Source: Bradyrhizobium sp. CCGB12
GTDB taxonomy: Bacteria; Pseudomonadota; Alphaproteobacteria; Rhizobiales; Xanthobacteraceae
Reading direction: 5' to 3'
Assembly (NCBI RefSeq): GCF_024199845.1
Contig: NZ_JANADO010000001.1
Span: 5,394,001 to 5,458,000 of the forward strand
Length of the DNA: 64,000 nucleotides
Shown here piece after piece: positions 10,250 through 20,115 of the stretch. The notes beneath the pieces are model-generated. The model worked only from the letters and a program-made list of their open reading frames with translations. It was not told the origin of the DNA and did not search any database. A program made the translations under genes and the position numbers. Every line of letters starts with the position of its first letter. Within the stretch, counting starts at the first letter, position 1.

Positions 10250-10527
10250 TTCAGTCGCTCCTCAAAACACTTCGCTGCGGCGAACATGATTGTTCGCTCG
10301 GCGTGACGGCGAGCCGATGACTAAACGCCGACGCTCACTTGGTACAGCCACGCTCGCTCCACCGCAACGGAAAACGCGAGGCTGTACCAACCATGACAAT
10401 ATGGCTTGATTAACCCATCACTCATCGGAACACTTTAGATCGCCGCGGTGCATTCGTTCGCAAATGGGCCGGGACATGGCGTTCGGCCGAATAGGACTTT
10501 TCTCGAACGCCATGCCAAACGCAGCGA

Positions 10528-10728
10528 TCAACACTCTACGTCGTCATCACTCCCCTGCCGCCCCTCCGCTAATCGGGCCAGCCTCTCGTATTCCTCGGCG
10601 ACCCTCATGAGCCTGTCTCTGGATCTTTCGCTGTCAAGGGAAGCAGCTTTGGTCCGCGTCGCTTCCGCACGACGTCGCCAGTGTTGGGCGTCGCAGAATG
10701 TTTTTTTCTCTTTCATGCAGACGAACAT
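10528..10728 (-). CDS. Small conserved hypothetical protein (helical, rhizobial type)
   Basis: 66 residues, or 62 from the second Met (MKEKKTF). The pattern HWRRRAEATRTKAASLDSER followed by MRVAEEYERLARLAE recalls a large family of short Bradyrhizobium proteins with the signature HWRxRAEExRxLA...MxxIAxxYExLAxRAE, predicted to form a helical hairpin. Function is unknown. No operon partner is adjacent. Codon use and the match to the family signature make it more credible than the overlapping plus-strand frame. Confidence 0.6.
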   Translation of the reverse strand: MFVCMKEKKTFCDAQHWRRRAEATRTKAASLDSERSRDRLMRVAEEYERLARLAEGRQGSDDDVEC

Positions 10729-11674
10729 GCTTCTGATAGATCAAGAAAATGCGACACATGCACTACGTACGATCACGTAGGCCGACTTTCACAATGCAGC
10801 CTCATTTGTCGTCGTGTGTCGATGACTTCCCGCGATGGCGAGGCATTCAGGAAGCCGCGTAGCAAGGGCTCGAGCCCGACGCCTCTCAGCGGCAACCAAG
10901 ATGAGCCTGGTCTGTCCGCCTTCACCCCATCGTTCCCAAAATGTGCGAGTCTCGACATAAAGCTTGAATCGCACGTGGCGTCAGATTGTAGGGTCCTAAC
11001 GCAGGTGACGACGGTGTCTAGCGATCAAGCGCTTACGGCCAACGAGAATTGGGAATGTCTCACGATCTTGCGCTCACATTGCGCCCCCCCGGTGTGTCCT
11101 CGAACACGCTAATAGAAACTCCGTCGCACCCTCGATTCCCATCGGCACTCTGGTTTCACGCGCCCGGAACGAGCGAGTCTCGTCAAATGCTTCAGCCCGC
11201 GGTCGGGCAAGGCTATCGCCAGTTGCTATCGCCCAGGACCCTTCTCCGACACGCATGGCACAATTCCAACTTTGGCAATCAGGGTTCGCTTGTCCCCCAC
11301 AGTTTTGGCGATGGTGAGAAGAGACCATCTTTCAGCAATCTATCCTGCTGATTACAGAGGAAGCATCACCATGCCAATGAAACACAGAACAGAAGCGCGC
11401 GCTTGCCCAGATGGTTTCACCATGTGGCCAGACGCACCGACCTGTAATCGGACTTCGATGGCTATCGGCAGTTCGAGCGAGCTTCGCCATGCGACGACTT
11501 GCAATAGCGCCGGTCAAGTCGGTCAGCCGGAGTACCCCAAGTCACATCAGCGCCGAAACAATCTAACTCTGCCAAGTCTGTGCCCCCTGGGCTCGCGCCG
11601 TCACGCCTTACGACAGCCTTGCAGGCTCACGAACGAGGCGCTGATGAACATTGTTTTGACAAACGATCTGGAAA
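10729..11674. other. Gene-free upstream region of the carboxylase operon
   Basis: About 950 bases without a recognised gene. It contains the first of three MerR-type promoter elements (10964-10994). Small plus-strand frames follow it (for example from ATG 11056) but have no recognisable family. Confidence 0.5.
10964..10994 (+). promoter_or_regulatory. MerR-type promoter element, copy A
   Basis: -35 TTGAAT (10964-10969), an exactly 19-bp spacer containing CGCACGTGGCGTCAGATTG, and -10 TAGGGT (10989-10994). The long spacer with an imperfect dyad (TTGA..CGC / GCGTCAG around ACGT) is the hallmark of MerR-regulated promoters. Two near-copies exist at 16662 and 22600. It lies about 680 bases before the carboxylase operon. 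Confidence 0.5.
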
Positions 11675-13150
11675 ATGAAGCGATTGCCCTTTGATACAGT
11701 CTTGATCGCCAATCGGGGCGAGATTGCTGTACGTATCATCAAGACCTTGCGCAAGCTCGGGCTTCGCTCTGCACTCGTATACCACGAGATCGATGCGGAC
11801 ACTCTCGCCGTGTCCATGGCCGACACCGCTATCCGCATTAGCGGGCTTACCCCCATTGCGGCCTATCTCGATATCGCGCAGATCATCGCTGCTACTCACA
11901 AAGCGCGTGCTGGCGCCCTTCATCCTGGCTACGGCTTTTTATCGGAGAATGCAGAGTTCGCCCGCGCGGTGATCCGGGCCGGCATTACGTTTGTCGGTCC
12001 GACTCCCGATAGCATGGAACTGATGGGCGATAAGATTCGAGCTCGCAACTTTGTCCAGCGGAACGGATTCCCGGTCGCTCCTAGCACCGTAGAAGAGGAC
12101 GACCCCGGGACATTCTTATCCCGGGCACGAGCAGTTGGAGCCCCTTTGCTCGTCAAGCCTTCGGCAGGCGGCGGAGGCAAGGGCATGCGGATTGTGCGCG
12201 ATCTCAATTCGCTGGAGGACGCGATTGCACAAGCTCGCAGTGAGGCTCAGCGTTACTTCGGAGACGGTCGACTCTACGTCGAACGATATGTCGAACACCC
12301 ACGTCATCTTGAAATTCAGGTGCTCGGCGACGAGTTTGGACACGTGGTTCATCTTTTCGAGCGCGAGTGCTCGATCCAGCGGCGATTCCAAAAACTCATC
12401 GAGGAGACGCCATCGCCGGCACTGTCTTTAGAGATGCGTCAACGATTATGCGACGCCGCCGTCGGAATCGCGCGTGCCGCCAATTATCGTAATGCCGGAA
12501 CTGTCGAGTTTATTTTCGATGGAGCAAATTTCTATTTTCTAGAGATGAACACCCGCCTACAGGTCGAGCATGCAGTGACCGAGATGACCACCGGCATCGA
12601 TCTTGTTGCAGAACAGATCTATGCTGCCGCTGGTTGTCAACTCGGATTTACGCAATCCGACATCTTGCAAAATGGGCATGCGATCGAGGTCCGACTGTGT
12701 GCGGAAGCGCCGCAACGCGCGTATGCCCCCACAACCGGCAGGATACTTATGCTCGAATACCCGGATGGCGACGACGTGCGGATCGACAGTGGCATCTTGG
12801 AAGGCCAACGAATTACGACAGCGTTCGATCCTATGCTGGCGAAGATTATCGTGCATTCGCCCACGCGCATCGAAGCTGCGCAGAAGGCATGTCGCGCTAT
12901 GCGCGAACTGATTCTTCTTGGTTGCGAAACGAACGCGAGCACCCTGGCGCGCATCCTAGCGGACGACGGATTTCTGCGCGGCCAAGTTCATACCGGATAT
13001 CTGGACGAAAATCCTTTTCTTGCCGAGGGCGACGCCGAATCCGCACTACCGGCCTTCTTGGCGGCGGCCGCGCTGCTGACAAGACCGGTCCGTGACTCGG
13101 CAGATGCCGTGCCAGAGCTTCACGCAGCGCTAGGCAGCTGGAGAAATTGA
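11675..13150 (+). CDS. Acyl-CoA carboxylase, biotin carboxylase subunit
   Basis: 491 residues. The protein opens with DTVLIANRGEIAVRIIKT, the ATP-grasp N-lobe, and contains the Gly-rich ATP loop PSAGGGGKGMRIV, the HPGYGFLSEN motif, the bicarbonate/ATP motif ERECSIQRRFQKLIEE and the catalytic EMNTRLQVEHAVTEM. It lacks a biotinyl domain, which is encoded by the next gene. It carboxylates carrier-bound biotin using ATP and bicarbonate. First gene of a tight three-gene operon (next start 1 base after its stop). The partner carboxyltransferase is of the acyl-CoA (methylcrotonyl/propionyl) type, so this is probably not the housekeeping AccC. Substrate is unknown. Confidence 0.95.
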   Translation: MKRLPFDTVLIANRGEIAVRIIKTLRKLGLRSALVYHEIDADTLAVSMADTAIRISGLTPIAAYLDIAQIIAATHKARAGALHPGYGFLSENAEFARAVIRAGITFVGPTPDSMELMGDKIRARNFVQRNGFPVAPSTVEEDDPGTFLSRARAVGAPLLVKPSAGGGGKGMRIVRDLNSLEDAIAQARSEAQRYFGDGRLYVERYVEHPRHLEIQVLGDEFGHVVHLFERECSIQRRFQKLIEETPSPALSLEMRQRLCDAAVGIARAANYRNAGTVEFIFDGANFYFLEMNTRLQVEHAVTEMTTGIDLVAEQIYAAAGCQLGFTQSDILQNGHAIEVRLCAEAPQRAYAPTTGRILMLEYPDGDDVRIDSGILEGQRITTAFDPMLAKIIVHSPTRIEAAQKACRAMRELILLGCETNASTLARILADDGFLRGQVHTGYLDENPFLAEGDAESALPAFLAAAALLTRPVRDSADAVPELHAALGSWRN

Positions 13151-13151
13151 G

Positions 13152-13655
13152 TTGAAACACCACTTTGAGGTCGATGGAATAGACTATCCATTGTGGCTCG
13201 TACGCTGCGCAGAGGGATATCGCCTTAGCATGGATAATGGGGTGCTTGCCTCACTGAGATTCTCCCGCCAATCGGAGCGTCGCGGTACTCTCACTATCGC
13301 CGGCGAACGCGAGCCAGTCAGGTTCGTCATCGATGGTGAGACAATCCATTTGCATATGCGCGGGCTGGCGCGCAGTTTGCGTTATCGTGATCCGATGCGA
13401 GCTTTCGCTTCGGCAAGCCGGGAAGCCAATCATCTGATGGCCCGGGCGCCAATTCCTGGGATCGTGCTTACGATCGCCGTTTCGCCGGGGCAATCCGTGT
13501 CGGCCGGCACGGCGTTGATGACCATCGAGAGCATGAAGTTGGAAACCACCATACGCGCTCCAAAGGACGGCGTTGTCAGCCGCATTCACTTCAAAGAAGG
13601 TGAAAGCTTCGAGCGTGACGCCGTACTGGTTAGCCTTTTAGAGGAAGGACTCTAG
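13152..13655 (+). CDS. Biotin carboxyl carrier domain protein of acyl-CoA carboxylase
   Basis: 167 residues from a TTG start at 13152, with GGAG nine bases upstream. The C-terminal biotinyl domain (residues ~95-167) starts at the APIPG turn and carries IESMKLE, a variant of the usual EAMKM, with biotinylated Lys at about residue 129. The N-terminal ~90 residues are a beta-rich region (HFEVDGIDYPLWLVRCAEGY) comparable to the BT region that docks the carrier to the carboxyltransferase in fused alpha subunits. The protein shuttles carboxybiotin between the flanking subunits. In most methylcrotonyl- or propionyl-CoA carboxylases this domain is fused to the biotin carboxylase; here it is free. Confidence 0.9.
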   Translation: MKHHFEVDGIDYPLWLVRCAEGYRLSMDNGVLASLRFSRQSERRGTLTIAGEREPVRFVIDGETIHLHMRGLARSLRYRDPMRAFASASREANHLMARAPIPGIVLTIAVSPGQSVSAGTALMTIESMKLETTIRAPKDGVVSRIHFKEGESFERDAVLVSLLEEGL

Positions 13656-13656
13656 A

Positions 13657-15264
13657 ATGCAGCGGATCGCCTCTCAGGTAGACCCACGATCGGAGGAGTT
13701 TAGGCTCAACGAACTTCACAATATGCGTCTTGCATCCGAGTTGAAGGCACTCCAGCATGCCATCCGCTTCGACCGGCCGGCGCGAGAGATCGAGCGGCTG
13801 CATCAGCAGAAAAAGATGTTCGTTCGCGATCGCATTGAGACATTGCTCGATCCTGATACGCCGTTCCTGGAACTTTCGACATTGGCTGGCAACAGGGCAT
13901 ACGACGGTGAGGTGCCGGGTGCGGCCCAAGTCGTCGGCCTAGGAATCGTTGCGGGCCGTGAGGTCATTGTTCACGCGGATGACCCCAGTGTGAAAGGCGG
14001 GGCCTGGTATCCGCATTCGGTCAAGAAGATCGTGCGAGCTTTGGATATAGCGATTGAAAATCGTCTGCCCGTGATTCATTTGTGCGATTGCGCCGGCGGC
14101 TTCCTACCGATGCAAGCGGAGTTCTTTGCAGATAAGTATCATGCCGGGCGAATCTTTCGGAACCAGTCCATACTGTCCAAAATGGGAGTGCCGCAGGTCG
14201 CTATCGCAATGGGTCATTGCACCGCAGGCGGCGCGTACGTTCCGGCACTCAGTGACTACAACATCATCGTCGAGGGTACGGGAGCGATTTTTCTCGGCGG
14301 CCCTCCAGTCGTCAAGGCTGCCACTGGCGCGGTAGTTTCTGCCGAAGAGCTTGGCGGCGGTCACGTACACACCAGCGTGTCCGGGACCTGCGACTATTCC
14401 GCAACGTGCGAGGCACATGCGATTGCTATCACGCGGGATATCGTTGCTCGTTTCGATCAGCCTGCAAAGACCCTGATCAATCGGGCCGCTCCGGAGGCCC
14501 CCGCCTATGACGCGTCAGAACTCTATGGCATCCTTCCAAGGGATCCACGCCTGCAACTCGAGATGCGAGAGGTCATCGCTCGCCTGGTCGATGGCAGTCG
14601 ATTCCACGAATACAAGGCGTGCTATGGCGACACTCTGGTGTGCGGCTTTGCACAGCTGCATGGCTATCAAATTGGTGTCCTGGCGAACAATGGTGTGCTC
14701 CTGAGTGAAAGCGCACTGAAAGGTGCTCATTTCATTCAGTTGTGCGACAAGAACCGAACACCCCTCCTCTTCCTGCAGAACGTCACCGGCTTCATGGTTG
14801 GCCGCGATTACGAAAGACGCGGCATAACCAAGGACGGCGCTAAATTGATCATGGCCGTCGCTGGAGCGTCTGTGCCCAAATTCACGCTCGTTTGTAACAG
14901 TTCCCACGGAGCCGGTACCTACGCTATGGCAGGACGAGCTTTCGATCCACGCTTTCTATTTTCTTGGCCGCAGTCACAGATCTCAGCAATGGGCGCTGAA
15001 CAGGCGGTGGGCGTGCTAACACATGTCAAGGCAAAGCAATTAGCGCGCCACGGTCGGCGCCTTTCGGAAGAGCAGCTGGCGGCCATTCGCGAGCCGATAG
15101 TGGAAGAGTATCGAGAGCGGTCGAACGCCTACTATGCGACATCCGAAATATGGGATGACGGAATTCTTGATCCAGTGGACACAAGGAACGCTCTTGCTAT
15201 GGTTCTTAGCGCCTCACTCAATGCGCCGATCGAGGCACCTCATTACGGCGTCTTTAGAATGTAG
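13657..15264 (+). CDS. Acyl-CoA carboxylase, carboxyltransferase subunit (MCC-beta-like)
   Basis: 535 residues, the usual length of methylcrotonyl-CoA carboxylase beta subunits. The N-terminal crotonase-fold half has the oxyanion/acyl-CoA-binding segments VKGGAWYPHSVKK, DCAGGFLPMQ, GHCTAGGAYVPALSD, FLGGPPVVKAATGAVVSAEE; the C-terminal half has FLQNVTGFMVGRDYE and GAGTYAMAGRAFDPRF. The sequence aligns by memory best with MccB/LiuB rather than AccA/AccD. It transfers CO2 from carboxybiotin to an acyl-CoA. It starts 2 bases after the carrier gene with GGAAGG upstream. The actual acyl-CoA (methylcrotonyl, geranyl, propionyl or a symbiosis-specific one) cannot be told from sequence. Confidence 0.93.
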   Translation: MQRIASQVDPRSEEFRLNELHNMRLASELKALQHAIRFDRPAREIERLHQQKKMFVRDRIETLLDPDTPFLELSTLAGNRAYDGEVPGAAQVVGLGIVAGREVIVHADDPSVKGGAWYPHSVKKIVRALDIAIENRLPVIHLCDCAGGFLPMQAEFFADKYHAGRIFRNQSILSKMGVPQVAIAMGHCTAGGAYVPALSDYNIIVEGTGAIFLGGPPVVKAATGAVVSAEELGGGHVHTSVSGTCDYSATCEAHAIAITRDIVARFDQPAKTLINRAAPEAPAYDASELYGILPRDPRLQLEMREVIARLVDGSRFHEYKACYGDTLVCGFAQLHGYQIGVLANNGVLLSESALKGAHFIQLCDKNRTPLLFLQNVTGFMVGRDYERRGITKDGAKLIMAVAGASVPKFTLVCNSSHGAGTYAMAGRAFDPRFLFSWPQSQISAMGAEQAVGVLTHVKAKQLARHGRRLSEEQLAAIREPIVEEYRERSNAYYATSEIWDDGILDPVDTRNALAMVLSASLNAPIEAPHYGVFRM

Positions 15265-15880
15265 CGGTGGGCACCAGAGATCAAGATCAGATGAAGGAAC
15301 GATGTTTCTCCGCTACATCAGAGCCGGACTGGCATTCTCGTTCCGAAACGCGCGCAGCCAAAGCGCTGCGCTCCGGTACTCACGAATGTAGACCTCACGT
15401 CATCGAAAGTTCAAAACACCGTCGCGCTATAATCCGAGGACTTGGTTCGCGAGCTGCCCTCATCACGGGGGCAAGCATAGCGTTGCGCTCTGCTCGACGA
15501 CAAGAGCGAGCGCCCGCTCGAATTTCTCAGCGGGGAACTTGAGTTGGCTTTGTGCGACCACTTTGACACGGAGGGGCGGTGAAGCGGCAGATCCGGTTCA
15601 ATGACAATAATCCAACTGAGCGTCGATGGACTTTTTCATCGAGCGCGCGTTCTGATCCACCGTACTTGTCTAGCTCGCGCTGGTTGCTCACGAGCATCTC
15701 AATGGGAGAAACGGCTTTTTACGTCCTTGGGCTTCTACCGCGCTCGTCGCGATCGTTGCTCGTTCTAGAGCCTGAAAGATTCTTTTTCAATCTCAATGCT
15801 TCAGCGGACGTAGCGCCGCTAAGCAGTCGTCCAGCTGATTGCCACATCGGGCGAGCTCAGCCGCCGGGGAAACCACGTCT
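15265..15880. other. Spacer after the carboxylase operon
   Basis: About 600 bases, no clear gene or intrinsic terminator. Open frames at 15267-15542 and 15579-15956 have no family resemblance. Confidence 0.45.
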
Positions 15881-16171
15881 ATGCTGTGCCCGAAATGCCA
15901 CGCAGATAAATGGCATCAGACTGCCTTGCACGACCCTTGGACTGGCCGGCCGGTGATCGCCTGTAGCGCTTGCGGCGAGTATACCGATTACGACTGCGCG
16001 TTGCACGACAAAGCGCTTGCGCTCATCGCCGGCGCACTATCGGTTGACCTGAGCAAAGAGTGCCGGGGCAGCCCGCGAGTGGTTGCAGGCAAGATCTTGG
16101 ATGCTCTCGAAAAGGCCGGCCTTACAATCACTCGCACTGAGACAATATTGACGCGCCTATGGCGCGATTAG
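15881..16171 (+). CDS. Hypothetical protein with CxxC zinc-ribbon start
   Basis: 96 residues from ATG 15881 (the frame is open further upstream to 15839 but that extension looks non-coding). It begins MLCPKCHADKWHQTALHDPW and continues VIACSACGEYTDYDC, giving two CxxC knuckles consistent with a small zinc ribbon, then a helical tail with SPRVVAGKILDALEKAGLTI. I do not recognise the family; ribbons of this type occur in nucleic-acid-binding proteins. No close neighbours in the same direction. Confidence 0.5.
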   Translation: MLCPKCHADKWHQTALHDPWTGRPVIACSACGEYTDYDCALHDKALALIAGALSVDLSKECRGSPRVVAGKILDALEKAGLTITRTETILTRLWRD

Positions 16172-17089
16172 GTCCCTCTGTCCGCCATCGGCAGCGCGCC
16201 GCCGCATGATGGCTCTTGCCGAGACCAGACTAAGATCGTCGTTAGGCGAGCCGAGCTACTACCGCCAAGTGAAACTCAAAGGCGATGGTGGGATCTCGCG
16301 GCTCGGCACAGCTTATTCGCGGTCACTTCAAACGCAGCGCCAATGCCAACTCGAATCTTCAGCCTGGGTCGGTGAACGAATCGATCGCACCGCCTCCCAA
16401 GTGGAAACCAGGTTCATCTCCGCCGCAGGTGCTCATCGCTTCTCGTTCTGACCTCGACGCAAAGCGCAAGCATTGTTCGTTCCGGTGCTATGCCCGAGGT
16501 CGGCTGATCGGAGTGATCGGCAGGGAACGACCATTCTTCAATACAGCGAGGCCGCTTAGCTCTCCCGACTGCCAATGCAGGTAATCTAGCTACCCGTTCG
16601 CGGTTAGCGTCTGTAAAACGTCCATCCGGTAAAATAAACCGTTGGAACGGCATCGGAGGACTTGAAGCGTACGTTGCGTCAGGTTGTAGCCTGCAGTGAG
16701 TGACACTGACCTCGAACCATTTAGCGCTGACGCTGCTAGCGCAATTGAGTGGAGAAAGGGCAGCATAGGGGAAGGTCCGCGTGCATCGACTTATAACTTG
16801 TGAAGCGGACAGACCGCGAGCGCCGGCGCACTCTCATGAGCCAGGCACCAGGCCGTACGCGGCGCAAGACCGAACGGCGGCATCCGAAACGCCGCTTTGC
16901 TTTGCGGTTTCGACTGCCTGCGCGAAGCGCCAAGGAACGCCGCGAACAGATATACCCAGCCTGATTTTGCGAGCGGAAGCTCGTCCTTGGCCGCCGAGAT
17001 GAAATGCTGACAACCGTCTGCGTACACCCGATTGGCTAGATAACGCAGCTTCTGCAATCGCAGCAACCAAGATACGGCTCGCAATTACC
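16172..17089. other. Upstream region of trpDC
   Basis: About 920 bases without a recognised gene. It contains the second MerR-type promoter element (16662-16692), roughly 400 bases before trpD. Confidence 0.5.
16662..16692 (+). promoter_or_regulatory. MerR-type promoter element, copy B
   Basis: -35 TTGAAG (16662-16667), 19-bp spacer CGTACGTTGCGTCAGGTTG, -10 TAGCCT (16687-16692). Same layout and core (CGNACGTNGCGTCA, then TTGTA) as copies at 10964 and 22600. It faces trpD-trpC. Confidence 0.5.
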
Positions 17090-18103
17090 ATGGATTCCCT
17101 CAAGTCTCTTATTGGGAAAGTCGCCACCGGAGCCGGGCTGACCCGCGAAGAAGCGGCATCGGCGTTCGAACTAATCATTTCAGGCGAGGCCACGCCTTCA
17201 CAAGTCGGCGGGTTCCTGATGGCGCTGCGGGTGCGGGGCGAAACCGTAGAGGAGATCACCGGAGCGGTTTCGGCCATGCGCAGCAAGATGCTGCGGGTGA
17301 GCGTGCCCGCTGAGGCGATCGACATTGTGGGCACCGGCGGGGACGGTTCCGGTTCGGTGAACGTGTCGACATGTGCCGCTTTCATTGTCGCAGGCGCCGG
17401 CATTCCGGTTGCAAAACATTGCAATAGCGCGGCCTCCTCCCGCTCAGGCGCCGCCGACGTCCTAGCATCGCTCGGGGTGAAGCTCGATCTCGATCCTGAT
17501 CACGTTGGTCGTTGTGTGCACGAAGCTGGTATCGGATTTATGTATGCGCCCGTCCATCATCCGGCGATGAAGCACGTCCGCACGACACGGGTCGAGCTAG
17601 CGACCCGCACCATCTTCAATATGCTTGGCCCGCTGGCCAATCCGGCAGGGATCACGCGGCTGGTGGTGGGGGTTTTTTCGCGCGGCTGGGTGCAGCCTTT
17701 CGCGCAAGTGCTGCAGACTCTTGGCGCTAACTCGGCGTGGGTAGTGCATGGTTCGGACGGCCTTGACGAGATCACTCTTACTGGCTCGACTCTTGTCGCC
17801 GCACTTAGCGAGGGCTGTATCCGAACATTTGAGGTGACGCCGGAGGAAGCGGGCCTCACTCGCTGTAGCGGAGAAAGTCTAAAGGGCGGCGACGCCCACG
17901 CCGGCGCAGTCGCGCTACAAAGCGTGCTGGACGGAATACCAAGCTCGTATCGCGACATAGCGATCTTCAACGCCGCCGCAGGACTGGTGGTCGCCGGACA
18001 CGCCAAGTCCTTAAAGGACGGCGTTGCCATCGGAAAGCAATCAATCGATACGGGCGCGGCAGCGGCACGACTGAAACGTCTGATCGAAGTGTCAAACGCT
18101 TGA
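17090..18103 (+). CDS. trpD: Anthranilate phosphoribosyltransferase
   Basis: 337 residues, normal length. It joins anthranilate to PRPP in tryptophan synthesis. The PRPP loop [17 protein letters not shown] and the downstream ASLGV segment are conserved, as are the anthranilate-side motifs [11 protein letters not shown] and [15 protein letters not shown] and the acidic pair in GSDGLDE. One oddity: the usual KHGNRxxSS motif reads KHCNSAASS, so a Gly and the Arg of the substrate loop are replaced. It is followed 14 bases later by trpC. trpE/G and trpA/B/F are absent from the block, so this is an extra partial trp set and not the housekeeping operon. Confidence 0.95.
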   Translation: MDSLKSLIGKVATGAGLTREEAASAFELIISGEATPSQVGGFLMALRVRGETVEEITGAVSAMRSKMLRVSVPAEAIDIVGTGGDGSGSVNVSTCAAFIVAGAGIPVAKHCNSAASSRSGAADVLASLGVKLDLDPDHVGRCVHEAGIGFMYAPVHHPAMKHVRTTRVELATRTIFNMLGPLANPAGITRLVVGVFSRGWVQPFAQVLQTLGANSAWVVHGSDGLDEITLTGSTLVAALSEGCIRTFEVTPEEAGLTRCSGESLKGGDAHAGAVALQSVLDGIPSSYRDIAIFNAAAGLVVAGHAKSLKDGVAIGKQSIDTGAAAARLKRLIEVSNA

Positions 18104-18117
18104 CAGTGGGCTAGCGA

Positions 18118-18936
18118 ATGTACGACTTTCTGAGCAGGATCGAGGCCTACAAGCGCGAAGAGATCGTCTACGCGAAGGGAGCGGTGCCGCTATCAGAGGT
18201 CGAGGCCCTCGCACGGCATGCTCCGGCGCCGCGCGGATTTGTCAGCGCGATTCGCAACAAGCATATTGCGGGCGAGTACGCACTTCTTGCCGAGATAAAG
18301 AGGGCCTCCCCCTCCAGAGGCCTCATTCGCGCTGACTTCGATCCGTCCTTGCTGGCCAAGGCCTTTGAGGCCGGCGGAGCGGCCTGCCTCTCAGTCCTAA
18401 CGGATGGAAAGTCCTTTCAGGGACACCTCGATTTCATGACGGCGGCCCGAGCTGCAACAAACCTACCGATACTGCGTAAGGACTTCATCTTCGATACCTA
18501 TCAGGTAACCGAAGCACGCGCCTACGGATCTGATTGTATCCTGATCATCATGGCGGCTCTCGACGACGGCGCTGCCCGCGAGATCGAAGCCGCCGCACAC
18601 TCATATGGTATGGACGTTTTAATTGAGATCCATGATCACGATGAGCTCGAGCGCGCACTAACACTTCGTTCGCCAATGATTGGCATCAACAACCGAAATT
18701 TGCGTTCTTTCGTGACAACGCTAGCGACCACCGAAACGCTAGCGCCGCTGGTTCCAAAAGACCGTGTAACCGTCTGCGAAAGCGGCATCTTTGCGAATGC
18801 CGATCTGCACAGACTCTCACGGGCTGGCGTCTCAACCTTCCTCGTCGGCGAGAGTCTGATGCGGCAGTCCGATGTCACGGCAGCAACCCTTGCGCTGCTA
18901 TCACGTCAGCCTAACGTTGAGCTCGGAACGCATTGA
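18118..18936 (+). CDS. trpC: Indole-3-glycerol phosphate synthase
   Basis: 272 residues, a single-domain (alpha/beta)8 barrel. Catalytic elements are present: [13 protein letters not shown] (Glu, Lys), [12 protein letters not shown] (catalytic Lys), [13 protein letters not shown] (Glu), [10 protein letters not shown] (Asn, Arg) and [11 protein letters not shown], plus the phosphate-binding VGESLMR. It decarboxylates and closes CdRP to indole-3-glycerol phosphate in the cytosol. It is coupled with trpD. Together they would raise flux to indole, useful either for tryptophan or for auxin via the aminotransferase/monooxygenase pair 5 kb downstream (inference). Confidence 0.96.
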   Translation: MYDFLSRIEAYKREEIVYAKGAVPLSEVEALARHAPAPRGFVSAIRNKHIAGEYALLAEIKRASPSRGLIRADFDPSLLAKAFEAGGAACLSVLTDGKSFQGHLDFMTAARAATNLPILRKDFIFDTYQVTEARAYGSDCILIIMAALDDGAAREIEAAAHSYGMDVLIEIHDHDELERALTLRSPMIGINNRNLRSFVTTLATTETLAPLVPKDRVTVCESGIFANADLHRLSRAGVSTFLVGESLMRQSDVTAATLALLSRQPNVELGTH

Positions 18937-19541
18937 TGGTGCAGACTCTTTCGTCCGGCTCGATTATCGCGGGTTTGCGTTCGGCAAGACCATCATCAGC
19001 CTATCCCTTTGGTGGCAGCAATCCGCTCGACCGTGGCGCACTCGGTTTGCCTGCTGACGCTATGACCGCGACGCCTCTTGGCCGATATGTATCGTCCACC
19101 CCACGTCACGGCTCACCATGGTTCACACCATTAACCAGCAACCCCGCCTAGCAAGGTTGGTGTACGCGTCAATAGTGGGTTCTTTAAAGTCGAGTTGTGG
19201 CCGCAAACTGACCGAACCGATCGCAACTGCCTCGCGGCTGCCGAGGGCGAATGGGGCCGTGTGTGAGATCGCTAGCGTGCCGATGCAATCTGCCGCGGCT
19301 CAATTGAAGAGGATGAAGAATGACACCATAGGCGAGCCAAGACTTGTCACGTGCCTTCGCGCATAGAGGCGGCGGCAAGTCGATCTGCGATCACTAGGAC
19401 CATACCGAGGTGACATCCAGTCCGTCGACGCAAATCGAATTTCGGCAATGCGAAACCGCTGGTAAGCATCAGGGCACGACCTAGGGCTGAGTATCGCACA
19501 GAATCACTCCAATCAACGAGCCATCTTCCATACATGTCGCA
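18937..19541. other. Spacer after trpC
   Basis: About 600 bases; short frames only, no terminator or known motif seen. Confidence 0.45.
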
Positions 19542-19844
19542 ATGATCATCGAATACTCACCTGAACGTGGCCTACACCTGCTGGATCCCTTGGAGTTTCG
19601 TAAGCTTAAGCTCGTGTGCAAGGTCGAACCCACTATGGGATCGCCTGCCTTAAGAGGAATTGCGCTCGTGGATCGGGATAATGCGCTGGTGCCTATTGAT
19701 CTTATTCGGATTTTGCCAGGCCGGCCGGATGACGACAGCTCCTGGGAAACAGGCTACCGAAAGATGATTGCAGCGGCCCGCGCGCTCGACTGGATCGATG
19801 CCGATGCAAACGCAATTCGCGTGCACATCGAAAGGACGTTCTGA
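19542..19844 (+). CDS. Hypothetical protein, 100 residues
   Basis: The product (MIIEYSPERGLHLLDPLEFR... ending VHIERTF) has an even, protein-like composition with alternating hydrophobic and charged residues and no low-complexity tracts, which favours a real gene. I do not recognise a family; there is no signal peptide, membrane span or metal motif. It sits between trpC and the acyl-CoA ligase in the same direction, so it could be part of that transcription unit, but the gaps (605 and 271 bases) are long. Confidence 0.55.
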   Translation: MIIEYSPERGLHLLDPLEFRKLKLVCKVEPTMGSPALRGIALVDRDNALVPIDLIRILPGRPDDDSSWETGYRKMIAAARALDWIDADANAIRVHIERTF

Positions 19845-20115
19845 TCATGGACGACCGATTTCCGTAACGAGGCTGACGTCATCCCTCCGTTGCCCGCAGG
19901 TATTCTCGCAACGGTCATTGAGGAGCAAAGAGAGCGGCCTGCGGGATGCAAACGGGATCTTGGATGGACTCGCCGTTCTGGCCCGGCGATCGCCGGGGAG
20001 CCGCTCGTCAATCAACCGACAACAGCCCAATCGAGCCCCTCGAACCACGATCGGAATCTCACTTTTGAGCGCGTCCGAACGAAGACGAGGTCAATGTCAA
20101 AAGAGTGAGCGACTG

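Noticed and set aside
19768..20115. N-terminal extension of the acyl-CoA ligase frame
   Set aside because: The extension is Arg/Ser-rich and unlike the family; the domain begins exactly at ATG 20116.
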